64,000 nt of DNA from Marinithermofilum abyssi (GTDB lineage Bacteria; Bacillota; Bacilli; Thermoactinomycetales; DSM-45169), in contig NZ_BMHQ01000005.1 in NCBI RefSeq assembly GCF_014641195.1, forward strand, positions 186,001 through 250,000, given 5' to 3'. Positions 45,316 to 55,439 of this stretch are shown one piece after another; positions within the stretch are counted from its first letter, which is position 1, and every line of letters begins with the position of its first letter. The translations under genes were made by a program, and so were the position numbers. Below the pieces are notes generated by a model that was not told where the DNA came from, made no database searches, and saw only the letters and a list, made by a program, of their open reading frames with translations.

Positions 45316-45863
45316 TGGTTCACCCGAATCAGTTGCGGGGCGTTACGGATCAGCAACGCCATCACAGCGGTGGAAACCAGAATATCCGGGAGAATATAAG
45401 AGATATTGTAGAGGAAGGAGTAAACCCATACGGACATCCCTTTAGGCGCAAACGAACCGAACCAGACGACACCGGAGATGAAATGCGCCAGAAAACGCAG
45501 CAGGCCGGCCAATGTCACTCCTGCTGCGACCTTCCAGAACGTACCCTTTTCCCCTGGTTGAAGCCGAATCCATCCGGCAGTGCCCAGCAAAGCAAAGGCC
45601 AAAGGGTAATCCAAAACCACCTGCACCGGATGCACCGGCGGGGTAGCAGCCAGCACAAAATTCAACATCCCCACCAGCAAACCGCAAATGACTCCGGCCA
45701 CCCAGCCCCGCCGGAAAGACAGGATGACAATCGGAACCATCGCCAAACTGACGGAGCCCCCTTGTGGCCACAATCCCCGAATGGTGATGTAAGTGCTGAA
45801 CAACACCCCGATTCCAGCCATTATCGCGATCTCAATCATAGTTAACAAACGTTGTCGATTCAC
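45312..45863 (-). CDS. thiT: Thiamine transporter ThiT (ECF S component)
   Basis: 183 residues, about six membrane segments. ThiT marks: GGSVSLAMVPIVILSFRRGW (thiamine-binding loop), VVLDYPLAFALLGTAG and ISGVVWFGSFAPKGMSVWVYS. It is the substrate-binding subunit that joins the shared ECF energising module, which is not in the window. No TPP riboswitch was found in the 42 bases before it. Confidence 0.93.
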   Translation of the reverse strand: MNRQRLLTMIEIAIMAGIGVLFSTYITIRGLWPQGGSVSLAMVPIVILSFRRGWVAGVICGLLVGMLNFVLAATPPVHPVQVVLDYPLAFALLGTAGWIRLQPGEKGTFWKVAAGVTLAGLLRFLAHFISGVVWFGSFAPKGMSVWVYSFLYNISYILPDILVSTAVMALLIRNAPQLIRVNQ

Positions 45864-45905
45864 TCTGTAACCCTCCCAATCTCCTTGACCCTCAAATCCA
45901 CATGA

Positions 45906-46577
45906 TTACTTTTGTTTTCCCGCGAGGGCCCCTTGACGAATCTCTTTTATGGCCTGCTTTCGGTCGGCCTGTCCGAACACCGCGGAACCGGCCACCAACA
46001 CTTGAGCCCCTGCTTCCGTCACTTGCGCGGCAGTCTCCGCATTGATCCCCCCGTCCACTTCGATCCATACATCGTCCCGGCCCGCTTCCTTCAGCATACG
46101 GGAAACCTGACAAATCTTGTTAGTCACCTGCGGGATAAAAGCTTGTCCGCCAAAACCGGGATTCACCGTCATCAGCAGAATCAGGTCCACATCTGTCAAT
46201 ACCGGCTCCAAAACCGATGCCGGAGTAGCCGGGTTGATCACAACCCCTGCTTTCGCTCCGCTTTCTTTGATCAGATACAGCGTGCGGTGCAGATGGGGAC
46301 AAGCTTCCTGGTGCACGGAGATCCAATCCGCCCCCGCTTGGACAAATGCCGGGATATAGCGATCCGGCTCCTCGATCATCAGATGAACATCCAGCGGCAG
46401 CTCCGTATGTGGGCGGATCGCTTCCACAATCAACGGGCCGATGGTGATATTGGGTACAAAATGTCCATCCATCACATCGACATGAATCCAATCGGCTCCG
46501 CCCGCTTCCACTTCCCGAATCTCGTCACCCAGCCGGGAAAAGTCAGCAGACAAAATCGAAGGTGCGATCTTCACCAT
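45906..46577 (-). CDS. rpe: Ribulose-phosphate 3-epimerase
   Basis: 223 residues. TIM barrel with [33 protein letters not shown] (metal His and Asp), [16 protein letters not shown] and [13 protein letters not shown]. It interconverts ribulose- and xylulose-5-phosphate. SD GAGGAGG. It starts two bases after rsgA stops. Confidence 0.96.
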   Translation of the reverse strand: MVKIAPSILSADFSRLGDEIREVEAGGADWIHVDVMDGHFVPNITIGPLIVEAIRPHTELPLDVHLMIEEPDRYIPAFVQAGADWISVHQEACPHLHRTLYLIKESGAKAGVVINPATPASVLEPVLTDVDLILLMTVNPGFGGQAFIPQVTNKICQVSRMLKEAGRDDVWIEVDGGINAETAAQVTEAGAQVLVAGSAVFGQADRKQAIKEIRQGALAGKQK

Positions 46578-46579
46578 GG

Positions 46580-47455
46580 TCAGTACCTCCTCTGTTCGCT
46601 GATTTCTTCAAGGAACTGCAGGTAATGTCGATGACGGGAAGGAGCGATTTCCCCGTTCTCTGCCGCCTCCCTCACCCGGCAATCCGGCTCGTTTTTATGA
46701 AGACATCCCCGAAAGCGGCAATCGGGCGCTCGCAGCCGCATCTCCGGGAAACAATCACTTAGGTCCACCGGCTCCATATGTTGAAAAGCGAGTTGGCTGA
46801 ATCCGGGTGTATCCGCTACCTGTCCCCCTTCAGGGAGGTCCAGCAGCTCCACATGGCGGGTGGTGTGCCGCCCTCGGCCCAGTTTGCGGCTGATGGCCCC
46901 GGTCTGTAACTCCAAGTCCGGGTACAAGCGATTGAGCAGCGAAGATTTCCCGACACCGGACTGCCCCGCAAAGACGGAAAGTCGTCCGGTCAGCTCCTCT
47001 CTTACTACTTCGATGCCTTCCCCAGTTTTAATACTGGTGGCTACGATCCGATAGCCGGCCGGATCATACATGGCCCGAATCTGCCGCAGTCCATTTGGAT
47101 CTTCCAACAAGTCCAGCTTGGTAAGCACGATCAGAATCTCCAACCCTTCATGCTCGCAATGAACCAAAAAACGGTCCAGCAGCTCCGGTTGAAACCGGGG
47201 TTCGTTCAATGAACAAACAACGACCGCTTGCTCCACATTGGCAATGGGCGGTCGCACCAGTTCCGTTTTACGGGGTTCCACCTGGGTGACAACCCCTTCC
47301 CCGTTCGCTGTCCATTCAAACGTGACGCGATCTCCCACCAGGGGCGAAAATTTTCGTTTCTTAAAGATGCCCCGGGCGCGGCATTGCACGTCCCCATCGG
47401 GAGTCCGCACATAATAGAACCCGCCCACTGCCCGCACGATTTGCCCCTCCGGCAT
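46580..47455 (-). CDS. rsgA: Small-subunit ribosome biogenesis GTPase RsgA
   Basis: 291 residues. N-terminal OB fold ([19 protein letters not shown]), circularly permuted GTPase with G4 [10 protein letters not shown] before G1 [17 protein letters not shown] (about 168) and G3 [10 protein letters not shown], and a C-terminal Cys/His zinc finger ([14 protein letters not shown]). It checks late 30S assembly. It follows the prkC terminator. Confidence 0.95.
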   Translation of the reverse strand: MPEGQIVRAVGGFYYVRTPDGDVQCRARGIFKKRKFSPLVGDRVTFEWTANGEGVVTQVEPRKTELVRPPIANVEQAVVVCSLNEPRFQPELLDRFLVHCEHEGLEILIVLTKLDLLEDPNGLRQIRAMYDPAGYRIVATSIKTGEGIEVVREELTGRLSVFAGQSGVGKSSLLNRLYPDLELQTGAISRKLGRGRHTTRHVELLDLPEGGQVADTPGFSQLAFQHMEPVDLSDCFPEMRLRAPDCRFRGCLHKNEPDCRVREAAENGEIAPSRHRHYLQFLEEISEQRRY

Positions 47456-47487
47456 AGCGTCCCTCCTTCAAAAGTTTTCTTTATTTA

Positions 47488-47518
47488 CAAAAAGGGAACG
47501 AGGGGCTCCCTCGTTCTC
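47488..47518 (-). terminator. Intrinsic terminator after prkC
   Basis: GAACGAGG-GAGC-CCTCGTTC then CCTTTTTG on the minus strand. rsgA lies 33 bases further on without an obvious promoter of its own, so partial read-through is likely. Confidence 0.82.
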
Positions 47519-47547
47519 ATTATGCTCGAATCCATGTCAGTTATCAA

Positions 47548-49197
47548 TTATTGGGGAGGTGGTGGATTATTTTGCCCAACGCTGCTGATCCATACCTCTA
47601 CCGTATCCCCTTTTTTCACATAATCCCCAGCTTTAGGGCGGGAAGCAAAAGCCTTGCCTTGCTCATACCGGTCAGTGGCATCATGAAAATGATACTCGAT
47701 ATTATAAGGCAACTGACCTTTCATACTGTCGATTCTCGATTGAAATAAACCAGTAAAATCTTTCACCTTTACCATACCGCCTGGTGGATTGACGAAGAGC
47801 GTCACTTCCGTGTCCGCTCTTTGGTCCTTGTCCAGCGAAGTGCCAGCCTCGGGGGTTTGTTTGTACACAACCCCCGGGCCGTAACTGCTGTCTCCCTCTT
47901 TTGTCGTCACAGCAATATTTTTATACCCTTGTCTCTCCAGTATTCTCTTTGCGTTTCCCACCTTTTTGCCGACCACATCCACCATGTGAGCATCGCTGGA
48001 CTGCACTTGACCGGGCGGATCTTCACCGTCATTGGACATCCAGCCCATGACGGCATCAAAAGTGAACAGGGCCAACCCGGCGATGACGAAGAAGGTGAAC
48101 AATCCGAACAATACCTTTTGCCACCAGGGCATGTTGGCCTGCACATTTTCCAGCCAGACCACCGTGCGTTCCAGCATGGTTTTGTCCTTATCCGCCGGGA
48201 CATGGCGCAGCCGTTCCAGGTTGGCCATCGTCTGATCGCCCACTTTGGTCGGGGATTGCGCTTGACTTCCGCTTATCCCGGCAGCGGCAGCACCCGCGGC
48301 ACCGGTAGCACCCAATCCGTTTATCGACGGCTTGGTATCCCCGTCGGAACGCCATGCCGGCTCATGCAACCGGTCATGATGATAGACAGCATCGATTTCC
48401 TGTTTCATCGCCCGCACAGATGGATAGCGATTCTCCGGGTCCTTTTCCAATGCTTTCAGGACAATATGATGAATGCTTTCCGGAATATCCGGATTCAACT
48501 GTGCAGGATCCTCCACCGGTTCCTGCAAGTGTTTCATGGCGATACTGATGGCGGAATCCCCATCAAAAGGAAGTCGCCCGGTCACCATCTCATACATGAC
48601 CACACCGAGAGAGTAGATATCGGATTTTTCCCCGATCACTCCGCCGCGGGCTTGTTCCGGAGAAAAGTAATGAACCGACCCCATCACCGAACCCGCTTGG
48701 GTGATGGTGGACGAACTGGTGGCACGTGCGATGCCGAAATCCGTCACCTTGGCCCGACCGTTGTGTCCCAGTAGGATGTTGTGCGGTTTAATATCCCGAT
48801 GAACGATTTGATTCTCATGGGCATGTGCCAATGCATCGCAAATCTGAGATGCGATCGACACAATTTCTTCTGCTGTCAGCGGACCGTATTGCTGTATATA
48901 TTCTTTCAGTGTAGGACCTTCGATATATTCCATCACAATGTAATGGGTATGATTTTCCTGTCCCACGTCATAAACACTAACCACGTTGGGATGCGACAAA
49001 CTGGCTGCCGCCTGCGCTTCCCGACTGAACCGGCGCACGAACTCGGAGTCGTTACTTAAGCTCTCATTGAGCACTTTGATCGCCACGTAACGGTTTAACA
49101 GCACGTCCCGGGCCTTGTAGACCACGGCCATACCGCCGCCACCCACGCGGTTGATCACTTCGTAACGACCACCCAACTTTCTCCCTTCCACTGACAA
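47548..49197 (-). CDS. prkC: Serine/threonine protein kinase PrkC with PASTA domains
   Basis: 549 residues. Hanks-type kinase (RVGGGGMAVVYKARD, AIKVL lysine, IVHRDIKPHNILLG, VTDFGIARA; about 1-270), a linker, one membrane segment (about 355-377) and two extracellular PASTA domains (about 395-470 and 475-545). Bacillus PrkC has three, so this one is short. It senses muropeptides and triggers exit from dormancy. Paired with phosphatase prpC 21 bases upstream. Confidence 0.95.
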   Translation of the reverse strand: MSVEGRKLGGRYEVINRVGGGGMAVVYKARDVLLNRYVAIKVLNESLSNDSEFVRRFSREAQAAASLSHPNVVSVYDVGQENHTHYIVMEYIEGPTLKEYIQQYGPLTAEEIVSIASQICDALAHAHENQIVHRDIKPHNILLGHNGRAKVTDFGIARATSSSTITQAGSVMGSVHYFSPEQARGGVIGEKSDIYSLGVVMYEMVTGRLPFDGDSAISIAMKHLQEPVEDPAQLNPDIPESIHHIVLKALEKDPENRYPSVRAMKQEIDAVYHHDRLHEPAWRSDGDTKPSINGLGATGAAGAAAAGISGSQAQSPTKVGDQTMANLERLRHVPADKDKTMLERTVVWLENVQANMPWWQKVLFGLFTFFVIAGLALFTFDAVMGWMSNDGEDPPGQVQSSDAHMVDVVGKKVGNAKRILERQGYKNIAVTTKEGDSSYGPGVVYKQTPEAGTSLDKDQRADTEVTLFVNPPGGMVKVKDFTGLFQSRIDSMKGQLPYNIEYHFHDATDRYEQGKAFASRPKAGDYVKKGDTVEVWISSVGQNNPPPPQ

Positions 49198-49218
49198 ATC
49201 ACCCCGCTCCCATTCAAT

Positions 49219-49971
49219 CTAGGCGTTTGAAGTTTTCAACCCTGTGTGTTTGATCAAAATAACTGAAATATTGTCCACCCCACCAGCTTCCAAAGCTTTT
49301 TCCACCAGAAGGTCCGACTGTTCCTGCACCGACAGTCCCGAGGTCAAAATGGTTCCGATCTCATCCACTCCGACCATATTGTACAATCCGTCGGAGCACA
49401 AGAGCAGCGTATCTCCCTCATACCAAGGGGTTACGATCATATCGGCTTCCACTTCTTCGTTGGTGCCCAAGGCACGGACCAACACATTGCGCTGAGGATG
49501 CACTTTGGCTTCCTCTTCCGTGATCTCTCCGTGTTTTTTCAACACATTCACCAGGGAATGATCTTCCGTTAATTGGTATAATCCTTCATTATGCAACAGG
49601 TACGCCCGGCTGTCACCGATATGGGCCAAAACCACCTCTTCCGGAGACAGTACCGCCGTAATGACGGTTGTACCCATACCCTTGTAACCTTTATGCGAAG
49701 CGGCCATTTGGTATACTTCCCGGTTGGCCGCCAGCACGGCCTCTTCCGAGCGCCTGCGCAATTCATTTGTGTCCATGCGGGGTGACAGGGACATCAGCCT
49801 TTGCCGGATGATGCGGACCGCCGATTGGCTAGCCACGTCACCAGCCTGATGCCCTCCCATGCCGTCAGCCACGACAGCAACGGTCACTCCCTCGTCCGAT
49901 TGAAAAAGGCCCACACTGTCTTCGTTATATTCGCGAACACGACCTTTGTGGGTTTGCCACGCCTTTTCCAT
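49219..49971 (-). CDS. prpC: PP2C-type phosphatase PrpC
   Basis: 250 residues from ATG 49971 (AAAGGGG upstream). PPM motifs: RVREYNEDSVGLF, VAVVADGMGGHQAGD, GMGTTVITAVL, AHIGDSRAYLL and CSDGLYNMV, with the metal-binding aspartates present. It reverses PrkC phosphorylation. Confidence 0.95.
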   Translation of the reverse strand: MEKAWQTHKGRVREYNEDSVGLFQSDEGVTVAVVADGMGGHQAGDVASQSAVRIIRQRLMSLSPRMDTNELRRRSEEAVLAANREVYQMAASHKGYKGMGTTVITAVLSPEEVVLAHIGDSRAYLLHNEGLYQLTEDHSLVNVLKKHGEITEEEAKVHPQRNVLVRALGTNEEVEADMIVTPWYEGDTLLLCSDGLYNMVGVDEIGTILTSGLSVQEQSDLLVEKALEAGGVDNISVILIKHTGLKTSNA

Positions 49972-50066
49972 CACGGTTACCCCTTTCCCTCTCCAACAGC
50001 GGGAATTCACCGCCATTCCTCTTGGAGTCGAGAGCTCATGTTGTTGGTTTTGTTCCCGATATCATC

Positions 50067-51119
50067 TTACGATGTTTTTTGTCCGGAATCCATATGTTTA
50101 GCCCGCAATTGTCCGCAAGCGGCATCAATGTCGCTGCCATGCTCACGGCGGATGGTGGTGTTCACCTTGTATCCTTCCAGGATTCGTTTAAATTCGAAAA
50201 TCTGATTGCGGGGGGTTCGCGTATAATTGCGCTCGGGCACATAGTTGACCGGAATCAGATTGACCAGGCAGTGGGTTCCGGCCAGAAGCTGCCCCAGTTC
50301 ATGAGCATGTTCCGGTTGATCGTTCTTCCCTCCGATAAGGGCATATTCATACGTGATCCGACGCCCCGTCTTTTCCATGTAATACTGGCAAGCTTCCAGC
50401 AACTCCGGCAGAGGAAAGCGCCGGCTGACCGGCATCAACTTCGCCCGCAGCTCCTGATTGGGAGCATGGAGGGAGATGGCCAATACCACCTGCAATCCCT
50501 CATCGGCGAAACGATAAATGTTAGGCACGATCCCGCTCGTGGAGACGGTAATGTGTCGCTGGCCGATATGAAGGCCTTTGGGGTCATTGATTACGCGGAT
50601 AAACTGGATCATCGCATCGTAGTTCTCAAAGGGTTCCCCAATACCCATGATCACTACCGAGCCGACGCGTTCGCCTTCCCGATCCAGATACCGCTGCGCT
50701 TCCACCACTTGCGCCACAATCTCTCCGGCATTCAGGTTGCGTTTCAACCCGCCCAGGGTAGAGGCGCAAAACGTACAACCGACCCGGCAACCGACCTGGG
50801 TGGTGACACAAACACTGTTGCCGTAATGATGCCGCATGATGACCGTTTCGATAGCATGCCCGTCATGGAGACGGTTCAAAAACTTCACCGTTCCGTCTGC
50901 AGATTGCTGCGTCGTAATATTGTCCAAGGGTGCAAAATCAAAAGAATCACTCAGACATTGACGCAGCCCTTTGGGCAAGTTGCTCATCTCTTCAAAAGAA
51001 GTGACCCGCTTTTGATATATCCAGTCCATGATTTGACTGGCGCGAAAAGCGGGCTCACCCCGCTCCTGCACCCAGTTTTTCCAATCGGCATGTGTTCGGT
51101 CGTACACAAAAGCTTTCAT
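50067..51119 (-). CDS. rlmN: Dual-specificity RNA methyltransferase RlmN
   Basis: 350 residues from ATG 51119. Radical-SAM cluster [15 protein letters not shown] (CxxxCxxC), [14 protein letters not shown], the SAM site [17 protein letters not shown], and the resolving Cys near the C-terminus ([11 protein letters not shown]). It methylates C2 of A2503 in 23S rRNA and A37 in tRNAs. In Bacillus it follows rsmB directly; here a germination operon intervenes. Confidence 0.95.
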   Translation of the reverse strand: MKAFVYDRTHADWKNWVQERGEPAFRASQIMDWIYQKRVTSFEEMSNLPKGLRQCLSDSFDFAPLDNITTQQSADGTVKFLNRLHDGHAIETVIMRHHYGNSVCVTTQVGCRVGCTFCASTLGGLKRNLNAGEIVAQVVEAQRYLDREGERVGSVVIMGIGEPFENYDAMIQFIRVINDPKGLHIGQRHITVSTSGIVPNIYRFADEGLQVVLAISLHAPNQELRAKLMPVSRRFPLPELLEACQYYMEKTGRRITYEYALIGGKNDQPEHAHELGQLLAGTHCLVNLIPVNYVPERNYTRTPRNQIFEFKRILEGYKVNTTIRREHGSDIDAACGQLRAKHMDSGQKTS

Positions 51120-51172
51120 GAAAAAATCCCACCAAATAAATAATGTCCAAAACATTCCTCAAAACTTTCCTT

Positions 51173-51201
51173 ATTATATCAGGCCCGCAAGAGAATGAAA
51201 A
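51173..51201 (-). promoter_or_regulatory. Sigma-A promoter of rlmN-prpC-prkC
   Basis: TTTTCA (51196-51201), 17-base spacer, extended -10 TGATATAAT (hexamer 51173-51178) on the minus strand. Confidence 0.78.
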
Positions 51202-51227
51202 GGTATAGGGATATGGAGAAACTCCGA

Positions 51228-51261
51228 CAAAAAAAGACGAGGTCCCCCATAAAACCCCGCC
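51228..51261 (-). terminator. Intrinsic terminator after the ger operon
   Basis: GGCGGGG/CCTCGTC stem with two G.T pairs, then TTTTTTTG on the minus strand. Confidence 0.72.
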
Positions 51262-51301
51262 ATCCATGGTTGTTGGATTCCCGTTTATTGTTTCCTCGGC
51301 T

Positions 51302-52438
51302 TTATTTCGCTTCCAAACCGATCCGCAGAATCTTCACATGGTAGTTAACCCGGACATCCGCCTGGGAAAAGGCTTCACTCCAGTCGAGCTGTTTCCATTT
51401 TTGCGGATAATACGCCCGGACCCGGTTTCCAAAGTTACAGGCATCCGTTCGGAATTGCTTCTGCAATCTTGCCACCATGGTTTGAGCAAGGTGCTCGTAA
51501 CGGCGCCGGACTTGCTTTTCTAGAGCGTGAATGACCGGATCCCGGCTCAAATCTACATCACAACTTTTTTCCACAATTTCTCCCCGAAGATCCACATTCA
51601 CCCGAATAACCGGCCTGATTCCTTGGAACTGGATCCGAACATCCCGCTTCAAACCTTGAGGTTGAAAAACGATATAACCTCTCTTGTGGCAGGGGGTATT
51701 AAACGATTCACCTACCTCTTCATCGCGCAATTGCAGCAGGACTTGACTCTCTTTTCTGGGCAATAAGCCGACCATACGATCTTTGTTCATGATCGCCAGC
51801 CCCAACCATCGGACTTTTTCCGGCTCTGCTTCGATAAAATTGAGTATCGGCTGTTTCCCGGGATTAAAGATGTTGGAATACAGGTCACTCAACCCTTCAC
51901 TGGAATAACGGCCTTCCCGTACACCATTGGCAATCAAGTAGACCATGTATTCCATCGGAATCTGTTCCAGTTTGGGACTGGCTTTCATCGCATCCTTGGC
52001 TTTTCCCTTTACCACCAAGGCCCATTGGCGACGCCGAATCTCCTGTTGCCTGCGTAAAGCATCCAACATTCCGGATATCCCTTTGCGTGCCATCTGATCG
52101 CCGAGCATGAGCAACTGGGTATGTCCGAAAAAGATCCGCTGATTGGTTTGATTACGAATCTCATTCATCGCATCGTTCAGGGTTTTTCCCACCCCGGTAA
52201 AAAGCTGTACCGCAGCTTGACCGCCTTCGCCGCCCCCGCCGCCGGATCCGCCGGATCCCACGACCTTCAACGGATTCGGTACTTGGACCGTCACTTCATA
52301 TCCCTGAGGGTGCGCATCAACACCCAAAGCAATCACGGAAGTGCGCTCTTCCACTTCCCTGGCGTCCCAACATCCGGTCAATGCCAGTAGCATACACAGG
52401 ACGGCCCATCCTCTAACTGGTCGGAGGAGTGGGAACAT
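51302..52438 (-). CDS. gerAC: GerAC-type germinant receptor lipoprotein
   Basis: 378 residues. N-terminal signal with lipobox LALTGCWDAREVEE (Cys about residue 23), the usual GerC start, then IALGVDAHPQGYEVTVQV and the C-terminal Ger(x)C domain (IHALEKQVRRRYEHLAQTMV). It is anchored at the outer face of the spore inner membrane as the C subunit of a nutrient receptor. Starts inside gerAB (26-base overlap) after AAAGGAGGAG. Confidence 0.92.
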   Translation of the reverse strand: MFPLLRPVRGWAVLCMLLALTGCWDAREVEERTSVIALGVDAHPQGYEVTVQVPNPLKVVGSGGSGGGGGEGGQAAVQLFTGVGKTLNDAMNEIRNQTNQRIFFGHTQLLMLGDQMARKGISGMLDALRRQQEIRRRQWALVVKGKAKDAMKASPKLEQIPMEYMVYLIANGVREGRYSSEGLSDLYSNIFNPGKQPILNFIEAEPEKVRWLGLAIMNKDRMVGLLPRKESQVLLQLRDEEVGESFNTPCHKRGYIVFQPQGLKRDVRIQFQGIRPVIRVNVDLRGEIVEKSCDVDLSRDPVIHALEKQVRRRYEHLAQTMVARLQKQFRTDACNFGNRVRAYYPQKWKQLDWSEAFSQADVRVNYHVKILRIGLEAK

Positions 52439-53579
52439 GGGGGTCTCCTCCTTTCTTCCGCCGCAATAAAGCGATTGCCAGCAAAATCAAACCAACCGTT
52501 ATAGATACGAGGGGACTGTACACCCCGACGATCCAGTTCCAAAAGAACAGATCTTGAATGTCCTTAGGCCAGATCGCCAGAAAATATAGCACCGGGATTA
52601 ATGCCAGCCCGATCCATTTTCGCGATCGATCCTGTATCCGGAACAGGCGGACAATGATATCGATCAGGGCGGCCAGCAGGTTGACCAGTGTGGTAAACAC
52701 CGCCACTACCCAAATGGCTATCAGCCCGGATTCCAACCGTTCCAAAATCATTCCCGGGAACTCCGCACTCTTGACCAAATCGAGTGTCGGCCACATCAAC
52801 CGTTTCAACTCATCGGGGCCGAAAACGGCAACGGATGCGGCTGTCACAATCCAATAGATCAGGATAATGACCGCTATCGCTGACATATGTGCTTTTACCG
52901 CTTTTTCCGGCTGTTGATAATAGCCCATAAAGGCAAACACAATACTGGATCCGGAAAAAGCAAAGAAGGACACCAAAATGCCCAGCCCCGCCTCTTTCCA
53001 GGACAGCTGAAACAATGGGAGCATATTGAGCCACTCCCCTTCTTTCGCCCATACGGCAAAAATAAGAATGACAGGCAAATACAGCACCGGCAGCAGGAAT
53101 TCATTGAAACGGGCGATCACTTCCACCGGGGTGCTGGCCACAAAAACGGCCGTTACCAATAGGGTCAAAAGGATCACACTCATCGGAGTAAGCGGAAATA
53201 TTGCCGTTACCAACACTTCTCCAAAAGTGCGGCAGGCCAAAGCAGAAGCGGAAATCCAAAACAGAGCTATCGCAAAAAAGAAAGGAAGAGCCAGGATTTT
53301 TCCCACACCGGAACGTTTTTCAGATCCCAGTAAACGGGGCATCCAAACGGTGCTGTGTTGTTTTGGGAACCGTTGCAGCAGTTTGGTTAGAATATACAAC
53401 TCCAACATGGCCAGCAAGCCGCCGAGCAAAATGGTCCAAATACCATCGGCTCCCGCAGTCTGGGCAATCCCCCGCTGCATATACAGCACCCCCACGCCGA
53501 CCACCGTGGTCACAATCAGTGCATGACCCTGGTAGATGGAAATCGGTTGCTCTTTTCCCTGTTTGGAACTCGGGTCCAT
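52413..53579 (-). CDS. gerAB: GerAB-type germinant receptor permease
   Basis: 388 residues, about ten membrane segments, of the APC-superfamily spore permease type: ISIYQGHALIVTTVVGVGVL, MLELYILTKLLQRFP, FFAFSGSSIVFAFMGYYQQP and WPTLDLVKSAEFPGMILERL. In Bacillus this subunit binds the germinant. The C-terminal tail is Pro-rich. It follows gerAA by three bases. Confidence 0.93.
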   Translation of the reverse strand: MDPSSKQGKEQPISIYQGHALIVTTVVGVGVLYMQRGIAQTAGADGIWTILLGGLLAMLELYILTKLLQRFPKQHSTVWMPRLLGSEKRSGVGKILALPFFFAIALFWISASALACRTFGEVLVTAIFPLTPMSVILLTLLVTAVFVASTPVEVIARFNEFLLPVLYLPVILIFAVWAKEGEWLNMLPLFQLSWKEAGLGILVSFFAFSGSSIVFAFMGYYQQPEKAVKAHMSAIAVIILIYWIVTAASVAVFGPDELKRLMWPTLDLVKSAEFPGMILERLESGLIAIWVVAVFTTLVNLLAALIDIIVRLFRIQDRSRKWIGLALIPVLYFLAIWPKDIQDLFFWNWIVGVYSPLVSITVGLILLAIALLRRKKGGDPHVPTPPTS

Positions 53580-53582
53580 GGC

Positions 53583-55145
53583 TTACGTCTCCCCCTCTCT
53601 GCGATCGTCTCCCGGCCGGAAAGTGACGGGACGCTTTTTCATCCACGGCCAGGGAACCCGGATCAGCGTATCCTTCACATCACTGATGCGCAACGGGGCA
53701 AGCGGCGACATATACGGTACACCGAAAGAACGAAGTTGTATTAGATGCACCAACAAAATCATCAGCGACATCATGATGCCGTACAGTCCGAAAGCCGCGG
53801 CCACGATCATAAACGGAAACCGCAGCAAACGAACCGAAATCGCCGCATTGTAGCTGGGGTTTGCGTAGGAACTGATGGTGGTCATCCCTACCACAATCAC
53901 CATCAACGGGGAAACCAGACCGGCCGACACTGCCGCTTCGCCGATGACCAGCGCCCCTACAATGCCAATCGTCGGACCGATAGGACCGGGCAAACGAACG
54001 CTTGCCTCCCGCAAGATTTCCACACTGATTTCCATTACCAAGGCTTCTACTATGGAAGGAAAGGGCACCGACGCTCTCCCTGCCGCCATAGCGATCGCCA
54101 ATTTGGAAGGAATCATCTCCGGGTGAAACGAGATAAAGGCAATGTACAACGCCGGCAGCAACAGGGCGGTCAGAAATGCTACTAAACGGAGTCCCCTCAG
54201 AAACGTAGCGATGAGATACCGCTCGTAATAATCCTCGGGACTCGCATAAAATTGGGAGAATACTGCAGGGGCGATCAGCACGTTCGGAGTTCCGTCCACC
54301 AGGATGCAGATTTTCCCCTCCAACAAGTTAGCCACTGCTGCATCGGGACGTTCGGTGTTTTGAATGCCGGGAAAAGGAGTCCAATGGGTGTCCTCGATCA
54401 TTTCTTCGATATACCCGCTTTCCAAAATCCCGTCCAGTTCGATGGATTTCAGCCGGTCTTCCACTTCTTTGACAACGGCATCATCCACCACCCCTTCGAT
54501 ATACATCACAGAAACATTGGTGTTGGTACGTACCCCGATTTTATAGTTTTTCATACGGAGATCCGGGTCCTTTAATCGCCTGCGGATCAAAGCCGTATTT
54601 ACCCGGAGATTCTCAGTAAATCCTTCTCGGGATCCACGAATCACCGATTCGGATTTGGGATCGGTCACTCCCCGTTGTTGCCAGCCTTTGGCACCGATCA
54701 CCGCCCCTTCCGTACACCCGTCCACAAAGAGAATGGCATCCCCGGACAGCAGGGATTCCACCATGGATCGCATTTCCGTCTGCTTTTTTGTCTCCCCTGT
54801 ATGGAGCAAGCTTTCAAAGATGAGATCCCATAACTCGGTTTTGTTTTTGACTTGTTCGCCCTGCAGCATCATTGGTCGCAGCACAAAGTTGTCCAACAGC
54901 GGTACATTGGACATGCCATCGAGATAGAGCAATGCCGCTTGGCGATCAGGGGCATACTGGATGGTGAATTTGCGGGTAATCAAATCCGCTCCGTCCCCCA
55001 ACACCTGGCTGATAAAACGAATATTTTCTTCGAGATCGGCAGAGACTTTCCGATCCCCCACTTTATCCTGCAATTGTTTTTGGGAGCGTTCCTGCAGTTT
55101 TTTTTCCTTGGTCCGTTCCCTTCTCCGTCGCATTTTCCTTTTCAT
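53583..55145 (-). CDS. gerAA: GerAA-type germinant receptor subunit
   Basis: 520 residues. A basic start (MKRKMRRRRERTKEKKLQER) leads to the cytoplasmic GerA domain (LFVDGCTEGAVIGAKGWQQRG, TNTNVSVMYIEGVVDD, LVDGTPNVLIAPAVFSQFY) and about five membrane segments (ALYIAFISFHPEMIPSKLAI, RLPGPIGPTIGIVGALVIGE). First gene of a complete gerA-type operon; germinant unknown. Confidence 0.94.
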   Translation of the reverse strand: MKRKMRRRRERTKEKKLQERSQKQLQDKVGDRKVSADLEENIRFISQVLGDGADLITRKFTIQYAPDRQAALLYLDGMSNVPLLDNFVLRPMMLQGEQVKNKTELWDLIFESLLHTGETKKQTEMRSMVESLLSGDAILFVDGCTEGAVIGAKGWQQRGVTDPKSESVIRGSREGFTENLRVNTALIRRRLKDPDLRMKNYKIGVRTNTNVSVMYIEGVVDDAVVKEVEDRLKSIELDGILESGYIEEMIEDTHWTPFPGIQNTERPDAAVANLLEGKICILVDGTPNVLIAPAVFSQFYASPEDYYERYLIATFLRGLRLVAFLTALLLPALYIAFISFHPEMIPSKLAIAMAAGRASVPFPSIVEALVMEISVEILREASVRLPGPIGPTIGIVGALVIGEAAVSAGLVSPLMVIVVGMTTISSYANPSYNAAISVRLLRFPFMIVAAAFGLYGIMMSLMILLVHLIQLRSFGVPYMSPLAPLRISDVKDTLIRVPWPWMKKRPVTFRPGDDRREGET

Positions 55146-55220
55146 TCCACATCACCACACCTTTACCATTTCCAACGGGTTGGCAAGGTATACCGAGATG
55201 AGGCACCCGGTAAGTGAAGG

Positions 55221-55255
55221 GAAAAACAAAAAAATAATCTCGTATGCACGAGATT
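55221..55255 (-). terminator. Intrinsic terminator between the GAF gene and gerAA
   Basis: AATCTCGT-GCAT-ACGAGATT then ATTTTTTTGTTTTT on the minus strand. It closes the unit that contains the GAF gene and the 17-codon ORF. Confidence 0.87.
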
Positions 55256-55272
55256 CTCAAATTAGAGCCCGA

Positions 55273-55326
55273 CTAGACACGATCAGGCTGTACGTATTCT
55301 TTATATGTGACAGTGTTCACTGCCAT
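55273..55326 (-). CDS. Possible 17-residue peptide ORF
   Basis: ATG 55326 preceded by GGAGGTAGCGGC encodes MAVNTVTYKEYVQPDRV, ending 18 bases before a strong terminator. Upstream the frame is open for about 30 further codons without a better start. The ribosome site is good, but a peptide this short without relatives may be chance. Confidence 0.3.
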   Translation of the reverse strand: MAVNTVTYKEYVQPDRV

Positions 55327-55439
55327 GCCGCTACCTCCGGTATCAACCATATCCGGATGAAGGGTTCTGCCGTCAGACCCGTTGCCGGTTGGTCCGGCTG
55401 AAGTGGATGCTACAGGCGCTTTTCAACTAAAACCAAAAG

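Noticed and set aside
45864-45905. Possible TPP riboswitch before thiT
   Set aside because: The gap to rpe is only 42 bases and lacks the conserved thi-box pieces.
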